A stretch of DNA of 64,000 bases from contig CBFFRQ010000018.1 of assembly GCA_965644315.1 (NCBI GenBank), forward strand, positions 992,001 through 1,056,000, written 5' to 3'. Under the pieces are notes generated by a model. It did no database searches and had not been told where the DNA came from. It saw only the letters and a program-made list of their open reading frames with translations. Position 1 is the first letter of the stretch, and the number at the start of each line of letters is the position of its first letter. This DNA comes from Caecitellus pseudoparvulus. Its lineage: Eukaryota > Bigyra: Bicosoecida. Below are positions 9,301 through 17,247 of the stretch, in pieces. The translations under genes and the position numbers were made by a program.

Positions 9301-11686
9301 TCGAGGAGACTGAGCTTGTGGCACTGGTCGTAGCTGTTGCGCTGCTCGTCACACTTTGACTTGCTGTGACACTACTGGACACCGATGGCGTTCCTGAGGC
9401 GCTGCTTGAGGCACTTGAAGTTGCACTCGCGGTTTGAGAGGCCGTCACAGTCGCACTCTGAGACGCTGTCTGAGACGGGGAACCCGTGGCAGTTACGGAG
9501 GTAGATGCCGTTGGCGTGCTCGTCGCTGAAACGGAGGCGGTCGCCGAGGAAGAGCTGGTCACAGACGAAGTCGGGGTGCTTGTTCCACTGGTAGACGGAG
9601 AAGACGTGGCTGATCGAGTGGGGGCAGCAGTTAGCGAGCTAGACGTGCTTGCCGTGGGGGAGACGGAAGCACTCTGCGAGCTCGTGGCTGTCTGACTCGG
9701 CGTCGATGTGGAGGTTGGAGTAGGCGTTTCAGTGACTGAGGGAGAGGGTGATGCCGACAATGTGCTGGAAGGTGAAGATGTTGATGACGGCGTTGCAGAG
9801 CTTGTGGGTGAGGAAGTTCCCGTTGCCGAAGCGGTGGCAGTCACTGACGGTGATGAAGTCACGGTGCCGCTCGGCGAAGCCGTCGTGGACGGAGTTGAGG
9901 AAGTGGATGCCGTGCCAGTGGGTGTTGCTGAGGGAGTCTGTGTCACAGAAGCTGTTCTTGTCGGTGTCGAGGTCTGGGAGGGACTCGATGTCTGGGTCAC
10001 CGTTCCAGACGGTGTGCTGGACACCGAAGCCGTCGGTGTGAAGGAGGGTGTGGAGCTCGGAGTGGGGGTAGATGAGGGCGTGGGGGATGGCGTTGGGGCC
10101 ACCGAGGGCCAAACAAGCAATGTTGTTGGGTTGTCTATCTCCTCAGGGTTCCAAGATGACACGTTTACGCCCACGAAAGAGAGGGCCCCGCCGGGCGCTG
10201 CAGGGGCCGGCACCTTGTTCGTACCGGACGTCAGGGGCAAAGTAGCCATGCCAATGGCAATGCCAGGCACCGCAGTGTATCCAGGCGGAACTGAAGAAGG
10301 CCCTCGCCCTCCTCGGGCTCCCACAGTGCCGCCTGCGACGTCGCCCACAAATAGCACCCCACTTCCAAACTGCCGGGCGTCCTGCAGCGGCCGTAGCCCA
10401 GGCCCCGCTGCCGAGGTGTCCCCTGAAGTGCCTGTAGACACATCAAGGCAGCCAATCTCAGGTTCGAGACAGGTGAGGCCATCCTCTCCTGGACTCAGCT
10501 TCGCCCAAGTGGTGACCTGCGAGCTGGGAGGGGCCGGCATGCCCAACAAGAATGCCGAGCCAGTGGTGGAGTTGGTCAATGTGGCGGCTCCACAGTCTCC
10601 AGGGGCCCCCAGAATAAGATCCCCAACGCCATCCCCAGTCAAATCAGGAGTCGCGGTCATAGTGATCCCTCGCTGGCCGTCAAGGAGCCATTGTGAGGGG
10701 CCACAGCCGAAAGTCAGGGGGGCGGTGTCCAGCACCTGCAAGCTGAGGAGCAGGCCAGCACGGTCCAAAGCCGTGATGTACACAAGCGGGTCAAGGATGT
10801 CAATGGAGGAGGCGGCCATGATCGCAAACTCGTTCCGTGCCCCATTGCCATCTTGGTCGTACAACTGGGCGGCTGACATGCCGAAGTTGAGAAACTCCGT
10901 GCCAGCCTCAGCACGGGGAGAGAACTCTCTCACACCGCACGAACTGTTCAAGTACATGAGCCGGGTATTTCCCAACCCCGTCGCGAACTCGCCTGGGGTC
11001 GTCACGAGAGCATCCGGGTTCCCGTCCCCGTCCCAGTCCCCCACCCCAAGCACGGCATAGGCCCACATGTTCGTGACGTCGAAGGTCGGCAGGCCAAACA
11101 TGCCAGAGCCAACAAGCTGGATGCCTTGTGCTGTCGCAGCAGAGTTCAGTCGCACCAGGGCCAAGGCGGCAGCTCCACCAGAGCACACCTGCGCAGTGCA
11201 AGTGCCCACGTTGACTGCAAGGTCGTCGCCCCCGTCCCCATCAACGTCACCCAACACCGCGAATGACCGCCCAATGAACGAGTTGGACGACGCGAAAAAC
11301 GTGTGAGAGCCCAGTGCAGCAGATCCCTCTGCGATGGTCACAACCTTCATCCCTACTGTGCCATCTGCGACATGCTCAAGCTGAGAGTCTGTCGGCCACA
11401 GCAGCAAGTGGATCGCACCATCCGACAATGCCGAGGAGTTCGTCGTGGGTGCCCCCACAGCCATGGACAAAGCGCTTGATGCGGAGGAGTTCCAGTTTCC
11501 CCACTGCACGTAAGTACCGAAGGCTCCCTTTGCAATGCTACTGATGTTTGTCGCTGCTCCAGAGGCGTCGAGGGTTAGGGAGGCGTTGTTGCTTTGCGTG
11601 CCAAGTGCTTCACCGAAAGCAGCGACGAGGGACATGCGACACAGCAAGCCCGCCAGCAGCAGGTGTACCCAAGCCATACCGTGCAT
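3377..11686 (-). CDS. Giant receptor-like membrane protein: FG-GAP head, Ser/Thr stalk, Cys-rich GCC2/GCC3-type region, multi-TM C-terminus
   Basis: A single-exon gene of about 2,769 residues. The ATG at 11686 is the first in the open frame and is followed by a signal peptide (MHGMAWVHLLLAGLLCRMSL). Extracellular parts in order: FG-GAP/beta-propeller-like repeats with calcium-loop motifs (GDVDGDGGDD, GDWDGDGNPD, DLTGDGVGD) up to about residue 480; a 600-residue Ser/Thr/Pro/Ala-rich stalk (roughly 532-1132); beta-rich modules; and a Cys-rich segment around 1695-1895 (CVQCAAGYFSEGG, CQRCPSGMFSYAG, CGVCAEGYAF) like GCC2/GCC3 or ephrin-receptor repeats. About eight to nine hydrophobic helices follow (about 1900-2385), with SFRPYATGEANSFE near their end, then a basic, probably disordered cytoplasmic tail. 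The layout resembles protist and oomycete multi-TM cell-surface proteins. Its ligand and function are unknown; adhesion or sensing is inferred from the architecture alone. Confidence 0.85.
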   Translation of the reverse strand: MHGMAWVHLLLAGLLCRMSLVAAFGEALGTQSNNASLTLDASGAATNISSIAKGAFGTYVQWGNWNSSASSALSMAVGAPTTNSSALSDGAIHLLLWPTDSQLEHVADGTVGMKVVTIAEGSAALGSHTFFASSNSFIGRSFAVLGDVDGDGGDDLAVNVGTCTAQVCSGGAAALALVRLNSAATAQGIQLVGSGMFGLPTFDVTNMWAYAVLGVGDWDGDGNPDALVTTPGEFATGLGNTRLMYLNSSCGVREFSPRAEAGTEFLNFGMSAAQLYDQDGNGARNEFAIMAASSIDILDPLVYITALDRAGLLLSLQVLDTAPLTFGCGPSQWLLDGQRGITMTATPDLTGDGVGDLILGAPGDCGAATLTNSTTGSAFLLGMPAPPSSQVTTWAKLSPGEDGLTCLEPEIGCLDVSTGTSGDTSAAGPGLRPLQDARQFGSGVLFVGDVAGGTVGARGGRGPSSVPPGYTAVPGIAIGMATLPLTSGTNKVPAPAAPGGALSFVGVNVSSWNPEEIDNPTTLLVWPSVAPTPSPTPSSTPTPSSTPSFTPTASVSSTPSGTVTQTSSPSQTSTPTRTASVTQTPSATPTGTASTSSTPSTTASPSGTVTSSPSVTATASATGTSSPTSSATPSSTSSPSSTLSASPSPSVTETPTPTSTSTPSQTATSSQSASVSPTASTSSSLTAAPTRSATSSPSTSGTSTPTSSVTSSSSATASVSATSTPTASTSVTATGSPSQTASQSATVTASQTASATSSASSSASGTPSVSSSVTASQSVTSSATATTSATSSVSSTAGATSSSSATPSVTGSGTPSVSPTSSATESPSATRTATATSSSSNTPSYTPSETATVTTSVTSSATSTASVSGTAAPSGTAAPTPAVTSSPTASASGTSSVSPTATASPSETPSSTASQTTTRSASASVSAAGTPGGTPGSTPASTPSNSATPSVSSTGTPSTSATETALPTTSPTPSETSTPTSSNSPSSSVSSTAAPSSSAQSTPGGTPASTPAGTPARTPSGTPSPSATSTSSVTPSQTGTSTPSNTASQTATSSSTSSATSTFSPTSSATAAVTTSFTPTPSFSATSTASVTPSSSATVAALPTSANTPVPSSSQAPSGTPVPSASSGPIQGLIADPDDLYVTVAAPHSHRVFARVSSEGPFIGFVEEPALAEWVRVTVPQQASDASAAPFGSLPVPITVAAAGMSPGQYLATVRFQATATAAGQVPDPSDSRFQDTVRVHITVIAPGLRVSPQVLDHFVPMDSVGQVQVALSTSGSVPVRWAVSTRPVNGPRSLPSHPGTLDTFSQYRHFVDVWTSQHGAGSRPPPPTAPQVYTLDAFSTGPIFLSVNVTGMQKGVYGMFLDVQDTAGSVAAAQVLWIVRVGLVSACSSELFVSLEPGQLAPVSVRLTAHTTPFPFTVHADPLSRIPLQSPASVADDDQNSEGSAFASAVAPHAPLSVQASQSPNMTYAAAPWLRLPHGNGWVLPGGGTFDVAGWVDASRMTEGPGLYRSSFQVLAKPDVSGQAGMGPRQQANDSFVIVLTVQLLPGAARARSSSLVAAGTPSGSGGVSSLHAKETMVFDVHLADEAGFPRVHNASTLTVSARHWAAGASATEGRELDAGAVSVNALPTANTSVVQVLVEPPAPGVLQLVPAVPSRLSHSQQEPVSSPLQFSSSQGVAALQGGFVTLLPALCSGAGQQPAPGGVRCSCMPGWAPPTGLALARGADGASACVQCAAGYFSEGGLGSSCQRCPSGMFSYAGASSCEACPAQGVLCVDGVVQVQSGFYAPQGVNVTRLRAGDSLLPCLHPEACVSLQLLLDELEELEQASLPIALSRQLQAAESNSTLSGRIVELRVALGAMDPVSAGESSQAQAFTCTKGYTGPLCGVCAEGYAFSGNECVKCWEGSSSALATTVAMLLMLAFVVRQGFASCAPRPGNSSMVLVRIAVSWMQVSGMMAAFSLTIPSQAATLLQLIGGASDGLSLSLFPAQCALRLGFYERFYVTLLTPVATSAVIVAIGFALSAAGCCKTWCAREGTSAVTAATAKAPEDSGVHQGIEMSALNPLSSARRIAGPSKSEVLKHIDHGDEDDHPVAETDAANDNRPRSFSRWLQGSRKQTSDEEAGEVVAVAPESITPVTVSLGAALSLLFFMYPAVAKASMSVLDVFPDPIGGVMYLRSDLSVRTDTPEYETALGLAIVFIILYVVGLPLVSVGVLWHFRSLLHTAAMRRRLAVLYDGYDLYGLRFLWELVKFLEKASMAFLAVMVRNAQLQLSVGVGLMLVGLLLHISFRPYATGEANSFETVALLLIVTTLLGLGMLDAGIDTVSWNNNTSDRWRRALVAAAGEPSDVQEQSALTEATHPASRANGLTIGLVLLNGAFLISILLAIAAKASPALARALREVDHQGRNAAEWVESVVDAAIAGCLPQGDVGGSLAQRSTGLAGADGSAAEGPVRGAKPEPVLAAQGAGAARDLTSSMKRRTRFSVAMLFTRLNKSAAMPATRRGSLFELEGDVRSVRNPAGPASVFSKRPNERAAFSATKISRQGPGSRGMVLDDEEELQSEQQATAMELAASQAARTPSSRVVGFGLEGQRAQAMASAKGRAAFGLGGRPASLSRKKSGGGDPRQARSVLRHKQPAAAAPQPTAPERAAVVSAPRKAAPPPVGFARRAVPPQVGGRRSLAPEEDAPAAASTHTESPLAGALRSVRQSFVGLGSMFRSQASPTAGSESAESSSGAEEAATSDSQSSDGDVGSDIDGELSEQETLQDGAQV
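8290..10090 (-). repeat. Low-complexity Ser/Thr/Pro/Ala coding tract (mucin-like stalk)
   Basis: About 600 codons dominated by Ser and Thr, with irregular short periods such as SPTPSSTP, TGTSSPTSSA and GGTPASTPAGTP. It is an imperfect tandem array at DNA level and reads as long valine/glutamate-rich open frames on the opposite strand, which are an artefact of the codon composition. Such stalks are normally heavily O-glycosylated and rigid, holding a head domain away from the membrane. Length polymorphism between strains is likely. Confidence 0.85.
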
Positions 11687-12113
11687 CGAGGAAGGCAGAG
11701 AAAGGTGTGGCTGCACAAGCCGCACAGCTGTCGCGGAGGAGCTGACAGGCAAGCGAGTTGCGTCGCAGCGACGGCAGCTAGCGTCTTCTGTCTGGTGTGC
11801 AGCGCCTTGAAGATGGGCCAAACTGCCCCTCACTGCCTCTCAATAAAGGAGAACAGTTGACATGTTTTGGGAGAGCGTGGAGGGGGGCTTTGCAGCTCGC
11901 AGTACCCGTCCAAGGGCCCACAAAGGGTGCTGCGGCAAGCGCTGGACGGCAAGGCGACAGCAGGCGCATTGACCCCCCCCTATACACCCCTCCCGAACAA
12001 CCAGTCACTGCCCTCCACGTCCCACTTACCCTGCATCCCTCACCTCACCTGCCTGAACCCAACCCGTTGGTTGTTCCTTCTGTGTGAGAATCCCCTCCCT
12101 TCCATCATCAACC
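11687..12113. promoter_or_regulatory. Divergent promoter region with TATA-like box before the SAHH gene
   Basis: A 427-base gap between two head-to-head genes. A run of eight C (11973-11980) is followed directly by TATACACCCC at 11981, about 130 bases upstream of the SAHH ATG, a plausible core promoter with a pyrimidine-rich leader behind it. The call is by sequence appearance only. Confidence 0.35.
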
Positions 12114-13472
12114 ATGGTGCGTGCTGTGCACGCCTGGCCCCGACCCAGCGCAGCCACCCACTGCCACGCGCAAAGGCTCCCTTTTCCGCACCCGCACCTT
12201 CACACGCCCTTGCTTCGCAACCTCACAGGCTGCCGCCGCTGGACCCAAGGATGGTGACTACCAGGTTGCCGACATCTCCCTGGCTGACTTCGGCCGCAAG
12301 GAGATCGAGCTCGCTGAGGTGTGTCACTTGCTCCGTGTTCTGCTGACACGCCAAGCTGGGCTGCAACCCCCGTCACCCTTGCACACCAACTTGCCCCACT
12401 CACCACCCTGCCCTTTCCTCCCTCAACCAGGTTGAGATGCCCGGCCTCATGTCCTGCGTGTCTGAGTACGGCAGCACCAAGCCCCTCGCTGGCGCACGCG
12501 TCTCCGGCTCTCTGCACATGACCGTGCAGACTGCCGTCCTGATCGAGACCCTGCAGAAGCTGGGCGCTGACCTGCGCTGGTGCTCTTGCAACATCTTCTC
12601 CACCCAGGACCACGCCGCTGCCGCCATCGCCGCCAACAAGTCCGCTGCCGTCTTCGCCTGGAAGGGCGAGTCCCTGGAGGAGGTACGTGTGTGCGCGCTG
12701 GGCTGCCCAACAGTTCTTTTCCGCACCCCACCACGCCAATGACGCACTTCTTCTTCGTGCCTCCCCCTGCAGTACTGGGAGTGCACCCTGAAGGCCTGCA
12801 CATGGCCCGATGATGATGGCAAGGGCACTGGCCCCGACATCATCGTCGACGACGGTGGTGACATGACCCTGCTGATCCACGAGGGTTACAAGGCCGAGAA
12901 CGTGTTCGCGGAGTCTGGCAAGAAGCCCGACCCCGAGTCCACCACCAACCCCGAGCTGAAGCTGGTCTTCAAGATCATTGGCCGCACCCTGGACGAGGAT
13001 CCCCAGAAGTGGCACAAGCTGGCTGCCCGGTGCAAGGGTGTGTCTGAGGAGACCACCACCGGCGTGCACCGCCTGTACGACATGGAGAAGGCCGGCGAGC
13101 TGCTCTTCCCCGCCATCAACGTCAACGACTCTGTGACCAAGTCCAAGTTCGACAACCTGTACGGCTGCAAGCACTCCCTCCCCGACGGCATCATGCGCGC
13201 CACCGACGTCATGTTGGCTGGCAAGCGCGCCATCGTCGCTGGCTTCGGCGATGTCGGCAAGGGCTGCGCCCAGGCCCTCAAGGCTGCTGGCTGCGTCGTG
13301 TACGTCGCTGAGGCCGACCCCATCTGCGCCCTGCAGGCGTGCATGGAGGGCTTCACCGTGCGCCCCGTTGAGAAGGTCGTGGGTGAGATGGACATCTTCA
13401 TCACCGCCACCGGCAACAAGGACATCATCACCGTGGACCTCATGTCCAAGATGAAGAACAACGCCATCGTTG

Positions 13473-13503
<31 letters not shown>

Positions 13504-13894
13504 CAACGCCGGCCTCAAGTCCTACCCTGGCATCGTGCGCCAGAACATCAAGCCTCAGGTGGACCGCTTCGTGTTCCCTGATGGCCACGGCATCATCCTC
13601 CTCGCCGAGGGCCGCCTGCTGAACCTGGGGTGCGCCACTGGCCACCCCTCTTTCGTCATGTCTGCTTCCTTCACGAACCAGACCCTGGCCCAGATCGAGC
13701 TGTGGACCAAGAAGGACTCCGGCGAGTACGAGTCCGGCAAGGTGTACGTCTTGCCCAAGATCCTCGACGAGAAGGTCGCTCGCCTGCACTTGGGCAAGCT
13801 GGGCGCTGAGCTGACCGAGCTGTCAAAGGAGCAGGCCGAGTACATCGGCGTCGCCCCCGAGGGCCCCTACAAGCCCCAGACCTACCGCTATTAA
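12114..13894 (+). CDS. SAHH: S-adenosyl-L-homocysteine hydrolase
   Basis: Cytosolic NAD-dependent enzyme that splits S-adenosylhomocysteine to adenosine and homocysteine, relieving product inhibition of methyltransferases. Four exons: 12114-12116 (ATG only), 12229-12318, 12431-12682 and 12773-13894, with clean GT...AG junctions, giving 488 residues, normal for the family. Motifs: [68 protein letters not shown], the Rossmann motif [17 protein letters not shown], and the C-terminal KPQTYRY. The roughly 40-residue insertion around [20 protein letters not shown] is the type found in plant, many bacterial and some protist enzymes and absent from animal ones. Codon use is strongly biased to C-ending codons (for example AAC, GAC, ATC), more than in neighbouring genes, as expected for a highly expressed gene. 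Confidence 0.97.
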
Positions 13895-13951
13895 ATTGTC
13901 GGATGTCACTGGCGGTGAATGCATTGAGGGATGCACACGTGCACGTACCGT

Positions 13952-15391
13952 TCAGCGAAAGCTCGCTTTCTGTTGGCGGACAAAGAGGACGCAGTGCCTT
14001 CGCCTTACCCATGATATGAGGGGCAGCCAGCGGCAAGTGGCCGCTTTGCGCCCACCAGCGACATCAGCCGACACATTCGCAAGAAGGGCGGGGTGCACGT
14101 GCACGTTTGCCTCTCGCAGGAGGAAGTTCAGGAGGACAAGGTGGTTGATCCACGGATTCACAGGAAGTTTCGACCTGGCTGTGCCAGAAGTGAACAGATG
14201 CTCACCGGGCAGAAGCCATCGCGCGTGGGCCGCCAGCTGGCCAACCGCGCCGAACTGCAGCCACAGCGGGAGGTCTGCACTCACCTCAGCATACGTTCGA
14301 GACGCATCCTGGGACAGCGTCGGCAAATCTGGTGGTTGGGCCTCAGCCTCGCCCTGCGGTGGCGTGTCCCCCTGCCAGTTGCCCTCCAACGGCACTCCGA
14401 CACGAACAAACACTCGAAGCAACCCCAGCAGCTCCCCTGTAAGGTGGAAATTGTCAACATTGCATGCTCCCGGGCAACTTGCCAAATAGGGCGCCATCAG
14501 CATCAAGTAGGCTGCGCTGTATGTCCGTCCAGAGCAGGTCGAGGGGGCTGCCAGCAGGCGAGCCAGCCGTGCGTTGGCGCCTTCACTCTGCTCAGCCATG
14601 ACACGCTCTGCCCACATGCAGAAGGTTTTAGGAGGTGGAACAGCCCACCATTCGCCCTCTTGGAGTCTGTCACAAAGGGGGTATCCCTCCGAAACTGCCT
14701 CTCTTGGCAAGCCAGTTGCTGGGTGCAGGTCTAGGATCTCGTACGGCGCCCAGAACGCATGGCCAGCCAGGCTCAGGCTCATCCACTCACGCAGACGTAT
14801 GATGACCTGCGCGTTGAAAGCGTCCGTGTTCCAGACGCCTTGCCCCACCGCTCTGCACTTGGCCTTGAAGAGGTCTAGACGAAAGGTGGTGCTGTGCGCT
14901 GATCCTGGCACTCCGCCCACTCCCAGCACAGACAGCAGCCACCGCCCGTGCACGTGGTCAAAGACAGCGTTCCATACTAGCAAGAGGGTCGTTTCAAAAG
15001 CCGTGCGCTTGTCGTTCTTGAAGTTCCGAGACAACACGTCACAGGTGGCCTCGAATGCCTTCAAGATGTGGACGCGCTTGGTGGCTTGCTGGCACAGCGC
15101 ATGCCCCAGGCAGCTCCAGTCTGCCTTGCCAGGAGGAAACCGCGCTGCAGCACATATCCACAGTGAAACTCTTTCCACGGTGAGCCCCGGCTGCACCAGC
15201 AGCTCGTCGACGAGGTGCTGGACATTGGCGTGTCGGTGGGCTGCGGAAATTGCCAAAGCCACAGCTCGACCAGAGCTGTCTGTAGCCGCGTAGTCACGCA
15301 GTTCCGCGGTCGCCTGCGCGTGGTCAGCTGGATCTTCGCTTGAAAAGAGGTCCCGCAGTCTCCTGGGGCTCAAAACCTGCGCTCGCTGCAT
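13952..15391 (-). CDS. Unknown helical protein
   Basis: An uninterrupted frame of 479 residues from the first in-frame ATG (15391). I recognise no family. It reads as an alpha-helical, soluble protein rich in Leu, Ala and Trp, with no signal peptide or clear membrane span. Segments such as LRDLFSSEDPADHAQATAEL and NHLVLLNFLLREANVHVHPA suggest helical-repeat packing (HEAT-like), but this is an impression. Its stop faces the SAHH stop with 57 bases between, and its start lies about 85 bases downstream of the next minus-strand gene's stop, so its promoter is very short or internal to that gene's 3' end. Confidence 0.7.
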   Translation of the reverse strand: MQRAQVLSPRRLRDLFSSEDPADHAQATAELRDYAATDSSGRAVALAISAAHRHANVQHLVDELLVQPGLTVERVSLWICAAARFPPGKADWSCLGHALCQQATKRVHILKAFEATCDVLSRNFKNDKRTAFETTLLLVWNAVFDHVHGRWLLSVLGVGGVPGSAHSTTFRLDLFKAKCRAVGQGVWNTDAFNAQVIIRLREWMSLSLAGHAFWAPYEILDLHPATGLPREAVSEGYPLCDRLQEGEWWAVPPPKTFCMWAERVMAEQSEGANARLARLLAAPSTCSGRTYSAAYLMLMAPYLASCPGACNVDNFHLTGELLGLLRVFVRVGVPLEGNWQGDTPPQGEAEAQPPDLPTLSQDASRTYAEVSADLPLWLQFGAVGQLAAHARWLLPGEHLFTSGTARSKLPVNPWINHLVLLNFLLREANVHVHPALLANVSADVAGGRKAATCRWLPLISWVRRRHCVLFVRQQKASFR

Positions 15392-15476
15392 GCCACGCTG
15401 ACTCGTGATCCGGCAGCAGCAAGGGCTGCAGCAGACACAGTGGCGCAAGGCTCGAGACTTTCTCGGCGAATTGAAT

Positions 15477-16904
15477 TTACATCACTGGCTCGGAGCCCGA
15501 TTGCACAGCATCAGCTGCACTTGCCCCCCAGTCGGCCCCGTCAGGACCCCTCTGCAGCCCCCCTTCAACAGCGGCACTGTTTCGAGGTGGCAGCGCAGCT
15601 GCCAACGCGCCGAGCTCCTGGGCCGGCACAGCCGCAGGAGGAGGGATGCGCTCACCGGCAGTGAACACTTCGCCAGCAGGCGCTGCTACGGCATCTGCAG
15701 CGGCTGCTGGAGCAAGCAGAACTTCAGCGATGGCTCCAAGTGCGGTGCCAGCCGAAGCCGTGGCAAACCCCTCCTCCCCTCGCATCTGCAGCACAAAGCG
15801 GCCAGCTGCGACACATGCCGACTGCAGTGCACTAGACACAGCCTTGAGAGTCTGTGGTGAGGCCGGGGCCGCGGCCACCTGCCCGCATGTCCCGGCAAAC
15901 ACGACTTCATCCAGCTGCACGAGCAGGAATGAACGCGGGGCAATGCGGGTGACGCACGTCGTCAGCAAGGGCCTGCTCCCCTGTGAGAGCGCCTTGAGGT
16001 CAGAGTACGGGGCTTGAGCCTTAGCCGAGCCTTGTTTTGGTGCGGTGGCACCGGCCTCGGGAGCGGCGCTGGGTCGCACTTCCACCTCCGCTGGGCCTGT
16101 CCCGGCCTGAGGGGCGCCGGCCCCGCCTGTCAAGACATGTTTCAGAGAAATTTGGGTGGCGGTGTCGCCCAGGAGAGCCATCGCTGCGTCGCTAGCCTCG
16201 AAGGCCCCCCGCAGGACGCCCTCCACAAGGGCAGGTGACTCCAGCTCAGACCAGTCCACGCACAGCTCACCCCCAGAGACGGATGCCGGCCCCACCTCGC
16301 CAACCCCCATTTCCGCTGCTTGGCGGCCGTGCTGGTGGATGATGAAGGCGCCCTCGTGCAAGACAGCCAGCTGCACAAGTCCAGGCATGTCATCGGCCAC
16401 TTCCTCCGCAGCAGCTTGAATCGCCTCGAGAATGACGCCAGGAATCGCAGTGTGAAAAGAGGCATGACGCTTGAGGTTAAAAATGACAGAGTTGTTGACT
16501 TCGTCTGGGAACTGGCGGTAAAAAGCTCGGACGGTGGCCTGGGCAATGTGTCGACCCAACAGCTTCTCCCCGGGGTGCTCAGGTCGCTCCAATAGAACCG
16601 CTGTGAAGAGAAGCACTCTGTCTGACATGGCATCGCGACTTTGGGTGGCTGAGGCACCGGATGGCGTGCCTGGCTGGGCCTCGCTGCCAGCAGCTGCAAC
16701 ATCAGCGCGCTTCAGGGTCGCCACATAAAAGCTCCCATCGTCCATGGCCACTTCTTGCAACGCGAGGCCCGTCAAAGCATCCGCAGTGCTATATAGCGTC
16801 CTGAACGCAGAGCCCACAAATCTGGGCTGCTGCAAGTCCCTCAGCCACGTCGCACTGAACAGATTCAGCCCGCCCGCGTTCACGATGAGCACAGCTTGAA
16901 GCAT
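15477..16904 (-). CDS. Putative longin-like trafficking protein
   Basis: A 475-residue single-exon frame from ATG 16904. The N-terminus MLQAVLIVNAGGLNLFS, followed by a beta-strand-rich stretch with FYVATLK and RVLLFTAVLLE and then a long helix (EKLLGRHIAQATVRAFYRQF), looks like a longin or roadblock-type fold as in TRAPP, MON1 or Fuzzy/CPLANE proteins. A second segment (RSFLLVQLDEVVFAGTCG) may be another such unit. The last 100 residues are Ala-rich and low complexity. The function assignment is tentative: membrane traffic or small-GTPase regulation would fit the fold. It starts 343 bases from the divergent MUS81 gene. Confidence 0.55.
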   Translation of the reverse strand: MLQAVLIVNAGGLNLFSATWLRDLQQPRFVGSAFRTLYSTADALTGLALQEVAMDDGSFYVATLKRADVAAAGSEAQPGTPSGASATQSRDAMSDRVLLFTAVLLERPEHPGEKLLGRHIAQATVRAFYRQFPDEVNNSVIFNLKRHASFHTAIPGVILEAIQAAAEEVADDMPGLVQLAVLHEGAFIIHQHGRQAAEMGVGEVGPASVSGGELCVDWSELESPALVEGVLRGAFEASDAAMALLGDTATQISLKHVLTGGAGAPQAGTGPAEVEVRPSAAPEAGATAPKQGSAKAQAPYSDLKALSQGSRPLLTTCVTRIAPRSFLLVQLDEVVFAGTCGQVAAAPASPQTLKAVSSALQSACVAAGRFVLQMRGEEGFATASAGTALGAIAEVLLAPAAAADAVAAPAGEVFTAGERIPPPAAVPAQELGALAAALPPRNSAAVEGGLQRGPDGADWGASAADAVQSGSEPVM

Positions 16905-17247
16905 GTTTGCGTAACGCCCCTGAAACGCTCCTAAAAGCTGCCAATCAACACCCCCAACTGAGGCGTCGCAGGAGATTTACGAAGGGGCAATCTGGGGATC
17001 TTCTTGGCCCTACCGTTCGAGTCTGTAGGGAGCCAATACCCAGGGCGGCAAAGGGAGGCGCCCCGCTGCTGCAGTGCAAGCTCTGAATCAAACTCTTTCC
17101 CACCTTCCACAGGAGGGCTGCGTCCCTCGACCAACAAAAGCAATTTCAAGCGCACAGAGGACACGATATTTTACTGTGTCTTTATGTTGTACCTGCGGGT
17201 CTGCATAATTCGCAGTGTGCGCTGCAGCTTGCGTCCCCCACGTTTCC
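16905..17247. promoter_or_regulatory. Divergent promoter region (longin-like gene / MUS81)
   Basis: A 343-base gap between head-to-head ATGs. An AT-rich patch GATATTTTAC at about 17165 lies roughly 80 bases before the MUS81 ATG and could serve as a TATA-like element. A 77-codon open frame on the minus strand lacks an ATG start and shows nothing recognisable. Confidence 0.35.

Noticed and set aside
9708-11060. 450-codon open frame on the plus strand
   Set aside because: It is antisense to the receptor head and stalk; its Val/Glu/Asp-Gly repetitive start is the reverse complement of Ser/Thr codons and shows no domain.
16931-17164. 77-codon minus-strand frame between two divergent genes
   Set aside because: No ATG start, no family resemblance, and it occupies the promoter interval.
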